Source: Fidelibacterota bacterium
GTDB lineage: Bacteria; Pseudomonadota; Alphaproteobacteria; Rhodospirillales; Rhodospirillaceae
Assembly (NCBI GenBank): GCA_947475895.1
Contig: CANJMF010000017.1
Location: forward strand, 1-64,000
Reading direction: 5' to 3'
DNA length: 64,000 nt
Within the stretch, counting starts at the first letter, position 1. Each line of letters starts with the position of its first letter. The notes under the pieces were generated by a model. The model had not been told where the DNA came from and did not search any database. It saw only the letters and a program-made list of their open reading frames with translations. Made by a program: the position numbers and the translations under genes. Shown in pieces: positions 16,033-24,731 of the stretch.

Positions 16033-18690
16033 CTACGCTGGGCAGCCAGAGGCGCACTCAATGTACGTGGCGTCGGTCACGCCGGCGCTGATCGCACGCG
16101 CGGTCAGTGAGGCCGTGATCGGATCCAGCGCGTAAGTCGCCGTCGCGGTGAGCTTCCAGTTCGGAACCGCCAACTGAGCGATGTTGGTTCCGTTGTTTTC
16201 GCCCACGCGGTCGGTTGCCGGGCTCAAGGTCGTGTTTTGATACGCACGCAGATACAGCGTCATGTTGCCGTGGAGCGAGAAATCGCCGTTCCACGATGAC
16301 ACGATGCTGGAGGCCGACGTGCGATAGCTGGCTTCGAAGTCGATACCACGAACATCCTGGGTGGCCAGGTTGACCGGGTTGAGCTTCACGTTGTTGATCG
16401 TGCCGGCTGAGTTGCGGATGATGTTGTTGCACAGCGCGGGCTGTTGGCCGTTGAAGCACAGGTCGACGGTCTGCTGCACATTGATCGACGCGATCGCACC
16501 GCCGATGTCCACATCCCAGAAATCCACCGACGCAGTGAAGCCGTCGAGGAAGCGCGGTTGCAGCACGATGCCAACGCCGGTGGTGTCAGCTTTTTCCGGA
16601 GCCAGATTGGGGTTGCCGCTGGTGAGCGTACCGCCAACGAGCACGTATTGCGGGCTGCCGGGCAGGAAGCGGTCGATTACCGTCGTGCCGATGCCGAGCT
16701 GGGCAGGCGAGAATAGATCGAACAAGTTCGGCGCACGAATGTCGCGCGACCGCGTGACGCGGAACTTGATGTCGTCAATCGGAGCGTAGGTCGTGCCGAA
16801 CTTGTAGGTCGTCACGAAGCCGGAGAGTTCGTACCCGGTGAAACGCGCAGCCGCCGTGAAGTCCCAGGCTTCCGCCCAGCTTTCGCCCTTCGCCAGCGGA
16901 ATGATCGTTTCCAACGCACCTTCGGTCACAGACTGCTTACCCGAGAGAGGCGCGAAGTTACCGATGGTGTGATCCATAAGCGTGGATCCCGCATCGACCA
17001 CGGCGTTCACGCTATCTTTGCGGTGCTCTAAGCTAACCGCGAGGGAGACCGGACCAGCCCACAGCGAGATCGGTTCGCCGTTAATGGACGCAGCGAACGT
17101 TTCCTGCTTCACCAAACCATGCTGGAAATCGTCGCCATTGCGGTTCATCCAGTCGAACGAAGCTTGGTTCGCCGCGTTCACACCGGTGCCCATGGCGTTC
17201 CACGGGCGGCAGCCGTTGGTCGGGTTCGTGAGTGTCGAACGGCACACGATTTGGCCGGTCGTGGGGTTCACCACGGCATCGATCGCCAAGCGGTAACGTG
17301 AGGACGACATACCATTGGGATTGTGAATCGAGAGCTTCGTCGCGCCGTAAGCATAGTATGCATTCCAGTGCCACGTGCCATCGAACGCAGTGAGTGTGCC
17401 TTCGAGGCCGGTATTGAAGCGGTAGGTCTGTCGCGTGTTGTCATTGCCAAAGAAGGGCACGTCGAAGTTCAAAGTACCGAGTTGGAAGTTCGTGATGCCA
17501 GCTGTACCCATTGCCGTACGGACCGACGCGGGAAGATAAGCGTTGTCGATTTGAATGGTCGGGCCCGTGGCGCCGCCAAACACCCAGTTGTGGGCGATGG
17601 AGTTGCGCAGGTGATTCTGCGACCAGTTATACTGCGCGAACACATTGATATTGTCCGTGACGTCATAGCTGACGCGCGAGAACAAATTCTGGCTGGTGTT
17701 GTTGGGGTCCAGATCGTCGTAGGGACGGATATCGGTCAGTTGCCAATCGCCGCCGCGCATGAATGAACCCGCGACTAAATCGCCGTAATTGAATTTGAAC
17801 GGCGTGCCGTTCGCGCCGAAGGCCGTGCCCTTCAACGGACCGGAAACAATCAAACCACCGGGTGTTCCTTGGACCAGTCCGATTTGCGTCAGGACCAATT
17901 GGTTCGGTTGACCGTTGGTGGCGGTGTAGTTCGGGTTCGACATCTGCTGGAAGCCGATGCGGTTCCATTGGCGACCGCCGTCGCCATTGACGCCTTGGTT
18001 ATGCATGTGCTCGCCGGAGAGCAGAATGTGCCCGCGATCATCCGCGAAACCGAAGCCAGCCGACAAACCCACTTTGTAATTTTTGTCGTCGCCATAATTC
18101 GTGAGGCCGCCCGAGAGTTCACCCTTCACGCCGGTGAACTTCTTATCGAGGATGAAGTTCACGACGCCGGCAACTGCGTCCGAGCCGTACACGGCCGAAG
18201 CGCCGCCGGTCACGACGTCAACGCGCGAGATCAGCTGTTGCGGGAACGAGGCGACGTCGACAATGCCTTGATACGATGCGCCAACGGTCCGTTGGCCATC
18301 GAGCAGAACGAGAACGCGATTGGCGCCGAGCGAACGCAAATTCAAGCTCTGCAGGCCGGCCGTTCCGGGTGAGAGCGAGGTTGCGCCGCTCGTGGTCGTC
18401 GCGCTGCCGGTGAGAGCCGGCATTGTGGTCAGGAAGCCAATGAGATTCGAGTCAGCCGCTTTTTCGATTTGTTCCGTGCCGACGACCGTCAGCGGCGTCG
18501 GGGCTTCGTAACCTTCGCGAACGATGCGCGAACCAGTGACGACGATTTCTTCAACGGGTGCTTGTTCGGCAGTTTGTGCCGTTTGCGCGAACGCCGGCGC
18601 TTGCGATCCAGCAATGATCGCGATGGCGGTGGAGATAGCGGTCGTCGACAGCATCGCGTTTAGGCGGCTGATTTTACGGTTAAAGCTCAT
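16033..18690 (-). CDS. TonB-dependent outer-membrane receptor, truncated by an amber stop
   Basis: 885 residues up to the TAG. Signal peptide (residues 1-35, ending PAFAQ), TonB box-like EEIVVTGSR, plug domain (about 50-170: LNLRSLGANRVLVLLDGQR, VDVVTGGASAVYGSDAVAGVVNF), then a large beta-barrel. This is the long 'iron complex outermembrane receptor' type found in several carbohydrate- or peptide-using bacteria; the ligand is unknown. The frame continues past the stop to 15784 (968 codons plus stop), where normal receptor C-terminal motifs occur, so this copy is either nonfunctional, read through, or affected by a sequence error. GAGGATAGA precedes ATG 18690. Confidence 0.85.
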   Translation of the reverse strand: MSFNRKISRLNAMLSTTAISTAIAIIAGSQAPAFAQTAQTAEQAPVEEIVVTGSRIVREGYEAPTPLTVVGTEQIEKAADSNLIGFLTTMPALTGSATTTSGATSLSPGTAGLQSLNLRSLGANRVLVLLDGQRTVGASYQGIVDVASFPQQLISRVDVVTGGASAVYGSDAVAGVVNFILDKKFTGVKGELSGGLTNYGDDKNYKVGLSAGFGFADDRGHILLSGEHMHNQGVNGDGGRQWNRIGFQQMSNPNYTATNGQPNQLVLTQIGLVQGTPGGLIVSGPLKGTAFGANGTPFKFNYGDLVAGSFMRGGDWQLTDIRPYDDLDPNNTSQNLFSRVSYDVTDNINVFAQYNWSQNHLRNSIAHNWVFGGATGPTIQIDNAYLPASVRTAMGTAGITNFQLGTLNFDVPFFGNDNTRQTYRFNTGLEGTLTAFDGTWHWNAYYAYGATKLSIHNPNGMSSSRYRLAIDAVVNPTTGQIVCRSTLTNPTNGCRPWNAMGTGVNAANQASFDWMNRNGDDFQHGLVKQETFAASINGEPISLWAGPVSLAVSLEHRKDSVNAVVDAGSTLMDHTIGNFAPLSGKQSVTEGALETIIPLAKGESWAEAWDFTAAARFTGYELSGFVTTYKFGTTYAPIDDIKFRVTRSRDIRAPNLFDLFSPAQLGIGTTVIDRFLPGSPQYVLVGGTLTSGNPNLAPEKADTTGVGIVLQPRFLDGFTASVDFWDVDIGGAIASINVQQTVDLCFNGQQPALCNNIIRNSAGTINNVKLNPVNLATQDVRGIDFEASYRTSASSIVSSWNGDFSLHGNMTLYLRAYQNTTLSPATDRVGENNGTNIAQLAVPNWKLTATATYALDPITASLTARAISAGVTDATYIECASGCPA

Positions 18691-18753
18691 TCTATCCTCA
18701 CAAAAAAACTAGAAACAAAATGTAAAAAAATTCTCAGAAACGCTTTTAAAAAA

Positions 18754-18788
18754 CGCACATCGACCGACAGACCCCGGCGCGAGGTGCG
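18754..18788 (-). terminator. Possible attenuator hairpin ahead of the TonB receptor
   Basis: Minus strand: CGCAC (18788-18784) pairs with GTGCG (18758-18754), with CG and CCG/CGG pairs inside, followed directly by TTTTTT. It lies between a short open frame (18802-18885) and the receptor start at 18690, the place expected for an attenuator. The stem is imperfect, so this is a proposal. Confidence 0.4.
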
Positions 18789-18801
18789 TGAAATATTCGC
18801 T

Positions 18802-18885
18802 CTAAAATATGGTCTGATGCTTTATGTAAGAGGCACACATTGCCGCGGCGCACATGTTCACAAGCGGCAAAACGGTCGCGTGCAT
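18802..18885 (-). CDS. Possible 27-residue leader peptide
   Basis: A 27-codon open frame plus TAG, starting ATG 18885 after CTGGAGGATAGAGAC, a very good ribosome site. The peptide begins MHATVLPLVNMCAAAMCA and ends in an aromatic/basic tail (Tyr, Lys, His, Phe). It has two Cys and three Met in a short hydrophobic middle. It lies 111 bases upstream of the TonB receptor, with a terminator-like hairpin between them. No known family recognised. The ribosome site is the main evidence that it is translated. Confidence 0.45.
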   Translation of the reverse strand: MHATVLPLVNMCAAAMCASYIKHQTIF

Positions 18886-18968
18886 GTCTCTATCCTCCAG
18901 GCTAAGCCGCGGCTCTCGCCGCGGAACTCACGCCGAAAAAAAATCGGCGCTCCTCCAAATGCGGCGGC

Positions 18969-18997
18969 AGACTCTATCTCGGTCGTTTTCTTGTCAA
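18969..18997 (-). promoter_or_regulatory. Possible sigma70-type promoter
   Basis: Minus strand TTGACA (18997-18992) is a perfect -35 hexamer. The -10 is poor (GAGTCT at 17 bases, or TAGAGT at 15). Position upstream of the structured leader supports it. Confidence 0.25.
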
Positions 18998-19234
18998 TTG
19001 GAACTCAGGCGCGGCTCAAGCCTGGATGAAATGATCTTATTTGGTGCGGCATTTTTGCATCGCTTCAGATCACATACGCGTGCTTATTGCGTAGCACAAC
19101 TTCGCGCGATCACACTGTCGTGAACAGCTGTCGTTGTGCCGACAGTTACATAAAGGTAGCGCCGGGAGTCAAAAAACGCAGCGGTCGACTGGCGCCTTAA
19201 TTGTCGAACGATCTCCCTAAGCACTATGCCGCGT

Positions 19235-20572
19235 TTACGCGACAACCTCGCTTACGGCGTGAGACGTTTTCATGGAGTTGACACCCCAGTCGCTGATCTG
19301 CAGACCCATGGCCTGCATGGCCGTGAGGCCGACGCGCGTACCTGGGCTGCGTTGACCGTCAACATGGAAGCCGGTTTTAATCCGACCGCCAGCGGAACCC
19401 GCCGTCATGATCGGAACGCCGACTAGATCGTGAATCTGCGCAAGACGACAATCCGAATTCGCGAACACGAGACTACGGTCAAGCAAGGTGGCATCGCCTT
19501 CCTTAAAGTTAGCCATAGCCTTCACAAGATACGACCACGATTCCATCGCCCGCGTGCTGAACCAAGCCGCACCAGGTTGATAACCCAATTCCTGATCTTT
19601 GGGTTCTTCGTGGGTTTGTGGATGGTGTGGACGCGGCGTGCCGTTGCGTGTCGTTGCCGCCGAAGCATCCGAGTAGGCCAAATTAAACACGTTGGTCTGA
19701 TTGCAAGCCAGCGCCATGACCAAAATATCGGCCATCAAATTATGCCGAGCCGCGAGCAGATCGGCATCCAACCCGATCGGCAGTTGTTTATCCTGGCCAA
19801 TAGAAATTTTGCACGCGGGCGCGTCGGCGGGTTTTTGCAATTGTAGCGCAAGACGGTTTTCCAAGGCGCGCGTCGCGCTGAGGTATTCGTCAAGACGTAT
19901 CTGGTCGGATTTTCCAAGCGTTTTGCGCAGACTGGCGCTTTGCTCTATCACCGCCGACAAGGCGCTCTTGCGCGTCATGACGTGCGGATCGGGTGTAAAC
20001 GTCGGCGCATTCGGATCTTGGAACTCGGGTCCGAAGATGCGCAGGTATAAGTCTTTCGGAGACACGTCCGGCGGATTGATCGCATCGGCGTTCCGAAAAC
20101 TGTGGCTCGTTCGCGGATTGCCCGTAGCCGCCAACTGAATGGAGCGGAAGCGGGTCGCCGTTCCGATTTTGTCGGATATCGTTAGGTCCAAACTTTCGCG
20201 CGGTAATGATGTCGGTTCCGCTGGAATTTCACCGGTCCGTAGCGCGACCCAGCCCGTATAGTGGCAGAAGTTCGCACGGCCATCTGTCATCACATCGAAG
20301 TTCGAATAAATATTGATGTGCTGGCTGACGCCCTTGAATGAGGCAATTTGCTCGGGCAGATCATAGTCCGCTCCGAATTTTTTCGGCGTGAAGATCGGAG
20401 TATTTATACCCAGGCCCCAGAACCACGTGCCGAAACGAACGGGAAGCGGCGCACCGGCAGCGAGTGCATCGCCGTTGCCGTTGAGGAGGCATTCCAAGAA
20501 TGGAAGCGCCACCGTCACAGCGGCGCCATCCAACATCCCGCGCAGAACACGACGACGCGTTGTTTTGCTCAT
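19235..20572 (-). CDS. DUF1552 Tat-exported protein
   Basis: A 445-residue DUF1552 family protein. The N-terminus carries a twin-arginine signal (TRRRVLRGMLDGAAVTVALPF). Family segments are FGTWFWGLGINTPIFTP, HINIYSNFDVMTDG, SLDLTISDKIG, LDEYLSATRALENRL, DILVMALACNQTNVFNLAYSD and VFANSDCRLAQIHD. Function unknown. Genes of this family usually accompany DUF1592/DUF1588 genes, as here: it starts 4 bases after the stop of that gene, so the two form an operon. ATG 20572 follows GGAAG. The longer in-frame extension upstream overlaps the neighbour and is unlikely. Confidence 0.85.
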   Translation of the reverse strand: MSKTTRRRVLRGMLDGAAVTVALPFLECLLNGNGDALAAGAPLPVRFGTWFWGLGINTPIFTPKKFGADYDLPEQIASFKGVSQHINIYSNFDVMTDGRANFCHYTGWVALRTGEIPAEPTSLPRESLDLTISDKIGTATRFRSIQLAATGNPRTSHSFRNADAINPPDVSPKDLYLRIFGPEFQDPNAPTFTPDPHVMTRKSALSAVIEQSASLRKTLGKSDQIRLDEYLSATRALENRLALQLQKPADAPACKISIGQDKQLPIGLDADLLAARHNLMADILVMALACNQTNVFNLAYSDASAATTRNGTPRPHHPQTHEEPKDQELGYQPGAAWFSTRAMESWSYLVKAMANFKEGDATLLDRSLVFANSDCRLAQIHDLVGVPIMTAGSAGGRIKTGFHVDGQRSPGTRVGLTAMQAMGLQISDWGVNSMKTSHAVSEVVA

Positions 20573-20576
20573 ACGC

Positions 20577-23204
20577 TCAGCTTCCTTGCTTCTGGCGAGC
20601 GCCAATAGGTGCCTGCGTCTCATAGAACGCGTTGCTCGTCGCGATGGTGCGCAGAAGCTCTTTCACACGGTAGCCTTCCGCGCCAAATCGGTCCGTCACA
20701 TACTTCACCCAATCCTTGTCCTCGCTTTTAAGCTCGCGGCCCAAGGCATAGCTGGCCAAACGCTCGGACAGGCAACGTGCTGTACGCGGATTGTCGTACA
20801 TCGCCTGGCTTAAGCCGGTCACGCTGGTGAACTGTACATCGTCCAACTGACCGCTGGCATCGATTGGCGCCTTTGATTCTTGCGTGCGGTATATCCCCGC
20901 ACCGTCGAAGTTCTCAAGCGCTAGTCCCATTGGATCCGTGATCTTGTGGCAACCCGCGCACACCGGATTGCTGGCATGGGCCGCAAGTCGTTCGCGCGTG
21001 GTGCTGTACGCCCTGCTCGGGTCTTCAAGTTTGCTGAAGTCTACGTTCGGCGGCGGGTTCGGAACCGTCTGGCACAGGAAGATTTCACGGATCGCCTTGC
21101 CGCGGCGCGTCGGCGAGCTGCGGCCGGGCTGCGCATACAGCGCAAGGAAGCTCAGCTGCGTCAAAAGGCCCGCGCGCGGGCTACCCTCCGGGAACTCGTA
21201 GGGCACCCAGCCTTCCGGACGATCCACCTTCACGCCGTAAACCGATCCCAGGTCGTTAGTCAGGAAGGTTTTACGGGTCGTGAACAGATCGCGATAGTCG
21301 GCATCGCGATCGACAACGTGCGCGATGATCGTGCGCAACGTCTGTTCGCGCGCGTCTTCGCCCACCTTTTGCGTGAATGACGGATAGATGCCTGCGTCTT
21401 TGGTTAGCATATCGAAGTTCTCAAACATCAACATGTCGTCGAAGAAATTGCGAACGCCGGCGGCCAGCCGCGGCGAGGCAACCATCCGGTCGACTTGTGC
21501 CGAAAGGCCTTTCGGTGTGTTAAGCGAACCATTCTGCGCAGCCGCCAACAGATCCTGGTCGGGATAAGCGTTCCACAATAAAAGGCTAAGGCGCGATGCT
21601 TTGGCATTGGCCGTCAGGCGGGTTTGACCGCGAACGTTTTCGGTCGGCTGCGTGACATACAAAAATTCCGGCGCGACCAAAAGCGACGACAAGGTCACGC
21701 TTAAGCCCGGATAGAACCCATGCAGCGTGTCAGCCGACTTGTGCGCGACCGATACGTAGGCCTTCAACTCGGTCGACGTCAGCGGGCGGCGATAGAGCAA
21801 GGCGCCAACCCGCTTCAAAAACTCGCCGGCGCACGCATCGTCGAAAGTGTTCTCGTCTATCGGACGGCAGGAAATGAGAAAGTCCCGGTTGCTGGGCGCA
21901 ACCACCTGATCCGCAATGGCGCGCGCAGCCAAATCAAACTGATCCAACGCGCCGCCCGTCACGACCGCAGAGCCCGTGCCTACCGCAAGAAGACCGCCGA
22001 CCCGATGAATCGGTGGAAACTTCGCCGGATACCTCAGACCGGGGCCAAAAATTGCCCTGAGAGAATTGAGATACTGCGCTTCCGTGATCAGGCGCACCGC
22101 GGGAGGTGCTACCGCCAGCTTCGGTTCCACGGTTTGCCGATCATAGCTCAGCGGCGATGCGCTCGGCGCTTGAGGTGCGTTCTCGGACACCTCCGACGCC
22201 GATTGTTCGCGCGCTATTTGTTCACGCACGATGAATGCACGGACCAGTTCGATATCGTGGACACTCGAGATCGCCGTGCACTTGCCGGTCTTCGGGTCTT
22301 TCATCCCATCGGCGTTACGCTGGATCGATGCGTAGACCGATGGCGGCGTCACGCCCACCGCGACGCCATGAACGCCGATGGACTTAGCCCAGAAGCGGTA
22401 AAGACGCTCCACATCGCTATAGCCGGCGAGCACACCGGCTGCGCCGTTCGGCGAGAGCTTCAACTTCAACTGCGCATTCAGGAAATGACGTTCGCCGGGC
22501 TCCAAAATTTGCGTGCTCGGAAGGCGAAGCTCGGGGATCGGATCTGTGATCAGCACATGGTTCACGATGCGCCCGGTCGTGTGGTGGATGTAATCGGGCA
22601 TTGCCTCGTCGATGCGTTGACTGAGGCCGGGAATAAAGTTGCCGCGCGCATCTTGCACGAGCTTGTCCATGCCGTGTGCGATGGTAACTTCGACATGACT
22701 GTCGTTTGCTTGGTCATCGACGCCGGTAATTTCCACAAGCCAGCGGTTCGGCTGCTGGGTAATGATCTCGCCATTTAAGAACGCGTCTAGTAAACCATCC
22801 GGGCGCATGCTGCGAATACACGCCATCGTCAGATAGAGTTGATTGTCGATCCCACCTTCGCCCTCATACGAGGTGAATTTTGTGTGCGCGCAGGTCTTAT
22901 CCGTCGCGCGGCCGTCCTTCGTGCCGTCGAGATTGAAACCAGGGCTGATCTTGCCCTTGCCTTGGTTATACGGGAGCGGGTTTTCGACGCGCGCACGTTG
23001 GTCGGGGTTGATCCCGTTCGGGCACTCAAGTTTACCGTCAGCCGTAAATTGACCGGCAATGTGCCACCGTGTCACGGCAAAACCCAACGTCTCAGCCCGG
23101 GCGAGCGACGGCATGCACATCAGAGCGCTCGCGATCAAAAACGAAACGCAAAAACGTTTCAGGCTCACGCCCGACACTTCCGTGACGTCACCATGCGTAG
23201 CCAT
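20577..23204 (-). CDS. Exported DUF1592/DUF1588/DUF1585 haem-motif protein with an extra N-terminal domain
   Basis: About 875 residues with a signal peptide (FCVSFLIASALMCMPSLARA). Residues about 30-310 match the paralogues at 4640-6965: ECPNGIN, GIDNQLY, WLVEITGVDD, DKLVQDARGNF, SQRID, DYIHHTTGRIVNHVLITDP, GYSDVERLYR, NADGMKDPKTGKCTAIS. The rest is planctomycete-type: RLITEAQYLNSLRAIFG (DUF1587-like), RRPLTSTELKAYV, DUF1592 core, SSPTRRGKAIREIFLCQTVPNPPP (DUF1588) with Cys749-x-x-Cys752-His753 (a c-type haem site), and a DUF1585 end. The usual N-terminal cytochrome c domain is replaced by the unnamed domain. The start is uncertain; ATG 23204 is chosen. First gene of the operon with DUF1552. 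Confidence 0.85.
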   Translation of the reverse strand: MATHGDVTEVSGVSLKRFCVSFLIASALMCMPSLARAETLGFAVTRWHIAGQFTADGKLECPNGINPDQRARVENPLPYNQGKGKISPGFNLDGTKDGRATDKTCAHTKFTSYEGEGGIDNQLYLTMACIRSMRPDGLLDAFLNGEIITQQPNRWLVEITGVDDQANDSHVEVTIAHGMDKLVQDARGNFIPGLSQRIDEAMPDYIHHTTGRIVNHVLITDPIPELRLPSTQILEPGERHFLNAQLKLKLSPNGAAGVLAGYSDVERLYRFWAKSIGVHGVAVGVTPPSVYASIQRNADGMKDPKTGKCTAISSVHDIELVRAFIVREQIAREQSASEVSENAPQAPSASPLSYDRQTVEPKLAVAPPAVRLITEAQYLNSLRAIFGPGLRYPAKFPPIHRVGGLLAVGTGSAVVTGGALDQFDLAARAIADQVVAPSNRDFLISCRPIDENTFDDACAGEFLKRVGALLYRRPLTSTELKAYVSVAHKSADTLHGFYPGLSVTLSSLLVAPEFLYVTQPTENVRGQTRLTANAKASRLSLLLWNAYPDQDLLAAAQNGSLNTPKGLSAQVDRMVASPRLAAGVRNFFDDMLMFENFDMLTKDAGIYPSFTQKVGEDAREQTLRTIIAHVVDRDADYRDLFTTRKTFLTNDLGSVYGVKVDRPEGWVPYEFPEGSPRAGLLTQLSFLALYAQPGRSSPTRRGKAIREIFLCQTVPNPPPNVDFSKLEDPSRAYSTTRERLAAHASNPVCAGCHKITDPMGLALENFDGAGIYRTQESKAPIDASGQLDDVQFTSVTGLSQAMYDNPRTARCLSERLASYALGRELKSEDKDWVKYVTDRFGAEGYRVKELLRTIATSNAFYETQAPIGARQKQGS

Positions 23205-23313
23205 TAGCGTCTTTACACACCAAGGAAACATGCGTCGTGTAATCGTCCCGTTCGCCAATAAGCGGTCGTGGCGAGAATATTACTCCATCACGCCAGGAAC
23301 GTATCACGAATGG

Positions 23314-23338
23314 AAAAGTGCCGGTTCCGGCTACTTTT
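23314..23338 (-). terminator. Terminator of the leucine operon
   Basis: AAAAGT.GCCGG-TT-CCGGC.ACTTTT forms a near-perfect stem ending in T residues on the minus strand, 74 bases beyond the CitE-like gene stop. The remaining 23205-23412 sequence is the upstream region of the DUF1592 gene. Confidence 0.65.
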
Positions 23339-23412
23339 AACCGTGTGGAGTTGTGCCAGCGGCCAAATAGACCGGCCTACGCGCAGCAGAATGCTTGCCG
23401 GAGCTTCGTGAT

Positions 23413-24279
23413 CTAGAGACCAGCGCTCCGTAACAGGCGTTGAGCCTGCTTCAAATGCGGCATATCGATCATTTTTCCGCCGATGCCGATCGTCCCAAGG
23501 CCGGGATTTGCGGCAAACGCAGCAACGATCTGCTGCGCATAGGCGATTTCTTCCGCGCTCGGCGCGAACACTTCATTGATGACGGGCACTTGAGCCGGAT
23601 GAATGGCCATCATGCCGACGAAGCCTTCTTTGCGGCCCTGGGCGGCATAAAGGCGCAAACCGTCGATGTCTTTGAACCCGGCATAGACCGTCTCAATTGG
23701 TGCTACGCCGGCCGCGCCCGCTCCAACCACGCATAGGGTTCGTGCCAGACGGCATAGGTCGGTGAAGGCGCCGGTTTCGGTCCGATTGGTGCTCGCACCA
23801 ATGGCGGCGGGAAGATCTTCGGCACCCCAGGTTAGTCCCGCGAGACGCGGATGAGCCGGCGCATAGGTGCCTAGCGCGAACATGGCGCCGGCCGTCTCGG
23901 TCGCAATCGGTAGGACGCGGATCGCGCCAGGCTGAAGGCCTGCCTGAGCTTCGAGCGCTTCGAGATAGTGACCGAGCGTGACGACATCCGCCGCGGAATC
24001 GGGCTTCGGCAAAACGATGCCGTCGGGTCGGGCTGCAACAATCGCCGAAAGGTCCAAAAGGGCGTGCGGCGTCGAGAGCGGATTAATTCGCACCCACAGC
24101 TCAGGCTTACGGACGGTGCGGGCCGTCAAAAATTCCGCGACGCGTTTGCGTCCAGCGGGTTTCGCACTTTCGGCAACCGAGTCTTCAAGATCGAGAATGA
24201 TGACATCGGCGCCGCAGTCGACGGCCTTTGTCTGCTTGGCTTCGCTGTCACCGGGAACGAACAGCCACGAGCGCATCAT
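23413..24279 (-). CDS. CitE/HpcH-family beta-hydroxyacyl-CoA lyase
   Basis: A 288-residue TIM-barrel CoA lyase: WLFVPGDSEAKQTKAVDCG, VIILDLEDSVAESAK, LWVRINPL, RVLPIATETAGAMFALG and GLTWGAEDLPAAIG hold the substrate Arg and the acidic metal ligands. It is the last gene of an operon ordered isovaleryl-CoA dehydrogenase, MccB, MccA, MaoC, CitE. This is the same order as the mycobacterial Rv2502c-Rv2498c locus, where the CitE-like enzyme cleaves (R)-HMG-CoA and citramalyl-CoA in leucine and itaconate breakdown. By that parallel I infer HMG-CoA/citramalyl-CoA cleavage here; malyl-CoA lyase is the alternative. ATG 24279 follows GGAAG, 2 bases after the MaoC stop. Confidence 0.82.
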   Translation of the reverse strand: MMRSWLFVPGDSEAKQTKAVDCGADVIILDLEDSVAESAKPAGRKRVAEFLTARTVRKPELWVRINPLSTPHALLDLSAIVAARPDGIVLPKPDSAADVVTLGHYLEALEAQAGLQPGAIRVLPIATETAGAMFALGTYAPAHPRLAGLTWGAEDLPAAIGASTNRTETGAFTDLCRLARTLCVVGAGAAGVAPIETVYAGFKDIDGLRLYAAQGRKEGFVGMMAIHPAQVPVINEVFAPSAEEIAYAQQIVAAFAANPGLGTIGIGGKMIDMPHLKQAQRLLRSAGL

Positions 24280-24281
24280 GG

Positions 24282-24731
24282 TTACGGCTTCCGTTGCATG
24301 AGCGCGGTGCGTTTGCATTTACAAACCACTTCGCCGCGCTGGTTCAACATACGATGCTCGAACACGACGATCCCCGCGGTGGGGCGCGACTTGCTCTCGC
24401 GCTTTTCAAGGATGGTCGTCTCGGCGTGAAGCGTGTCGCCGATAAAGACCGGCGATGGCATGACGACACCGTCATAGCCAAGATTGGCAACCAGCGTGCC
24501 AAGGGTCGTATCGCCCACCGATACACCGACCATGAGGCCGAATGTGAAGATGCCGTTGACGACGATCTTCCCGAATTCCGTGCCCTTTGCGTACTCGGCA
24601 TCGAGATGCAGCGGCTGCGGATTATGCGTGAGCGCACAAATCATCAGATTATCGGTCTCGGTCACGGTCCGGCGAATGGAGTGACTAATGTTCTCGCCGA
24701 CGGTGAATTCGTCGAAATAGCGGCCGGTCAT
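24282..24731 (-). CDS. MaoC-family enoyl-CoA hydratase
   Basis: A 149-residue single hot-dog domain: [21 protein letters not shown], the hydratase-2-like [28 protein letters not shown] and [15 protein letters not shown]. This variant resembles Rv2499c-type hydratases that work with CitE-like lyases. In this operon it would hydrate methylglutaconyl-CoA (and perhaps itaconyl-CoA), replacing the crotonase LiuC. It overlaps the stop of the upstream carboxylase gene by 4 bases (translational coupling). Confidence 0.85.
   Translation of the reverse strand: MTGRYFDEFTVGENISHSIRRTVTETDNLMICALTHNPQPLHLDAEYAKGTEFGKIVVNGIFTFGLMVGVSVGDTTLGTLVANLGYDGVVMPSPVFIGDTLHAETTILEKRESKSRPTAGIVVFEHRMLNQRGEVVCKCKRTALMQRKP

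Larger units (their letters stand above)
18691..19234. other. Long structured leader region of the TonB receptor
   Basis: 544 bases without a long gene. On the minus strand it holds, in order: a possible promoter near 18997, hairpin CGCCGA-T7-TCGGCG (18949-18931), hairpin CCGCGG-CGAGAG-CCGCGG (18924-18907), the leader peptide and the attenuator-like hairpin. Near 19171-19197 an imperfect stem followed by TTTTTT may end the DUF1552 gene. The remainder shows nothing recognisable. Confidence 0.45.

Noticed and set aside
21720-22778. Open frame of 352 codons opposite the DUF1592 gene.
   Set aside because: Mirror frame of a well-supported gene; Arg/His-rich with no domain.
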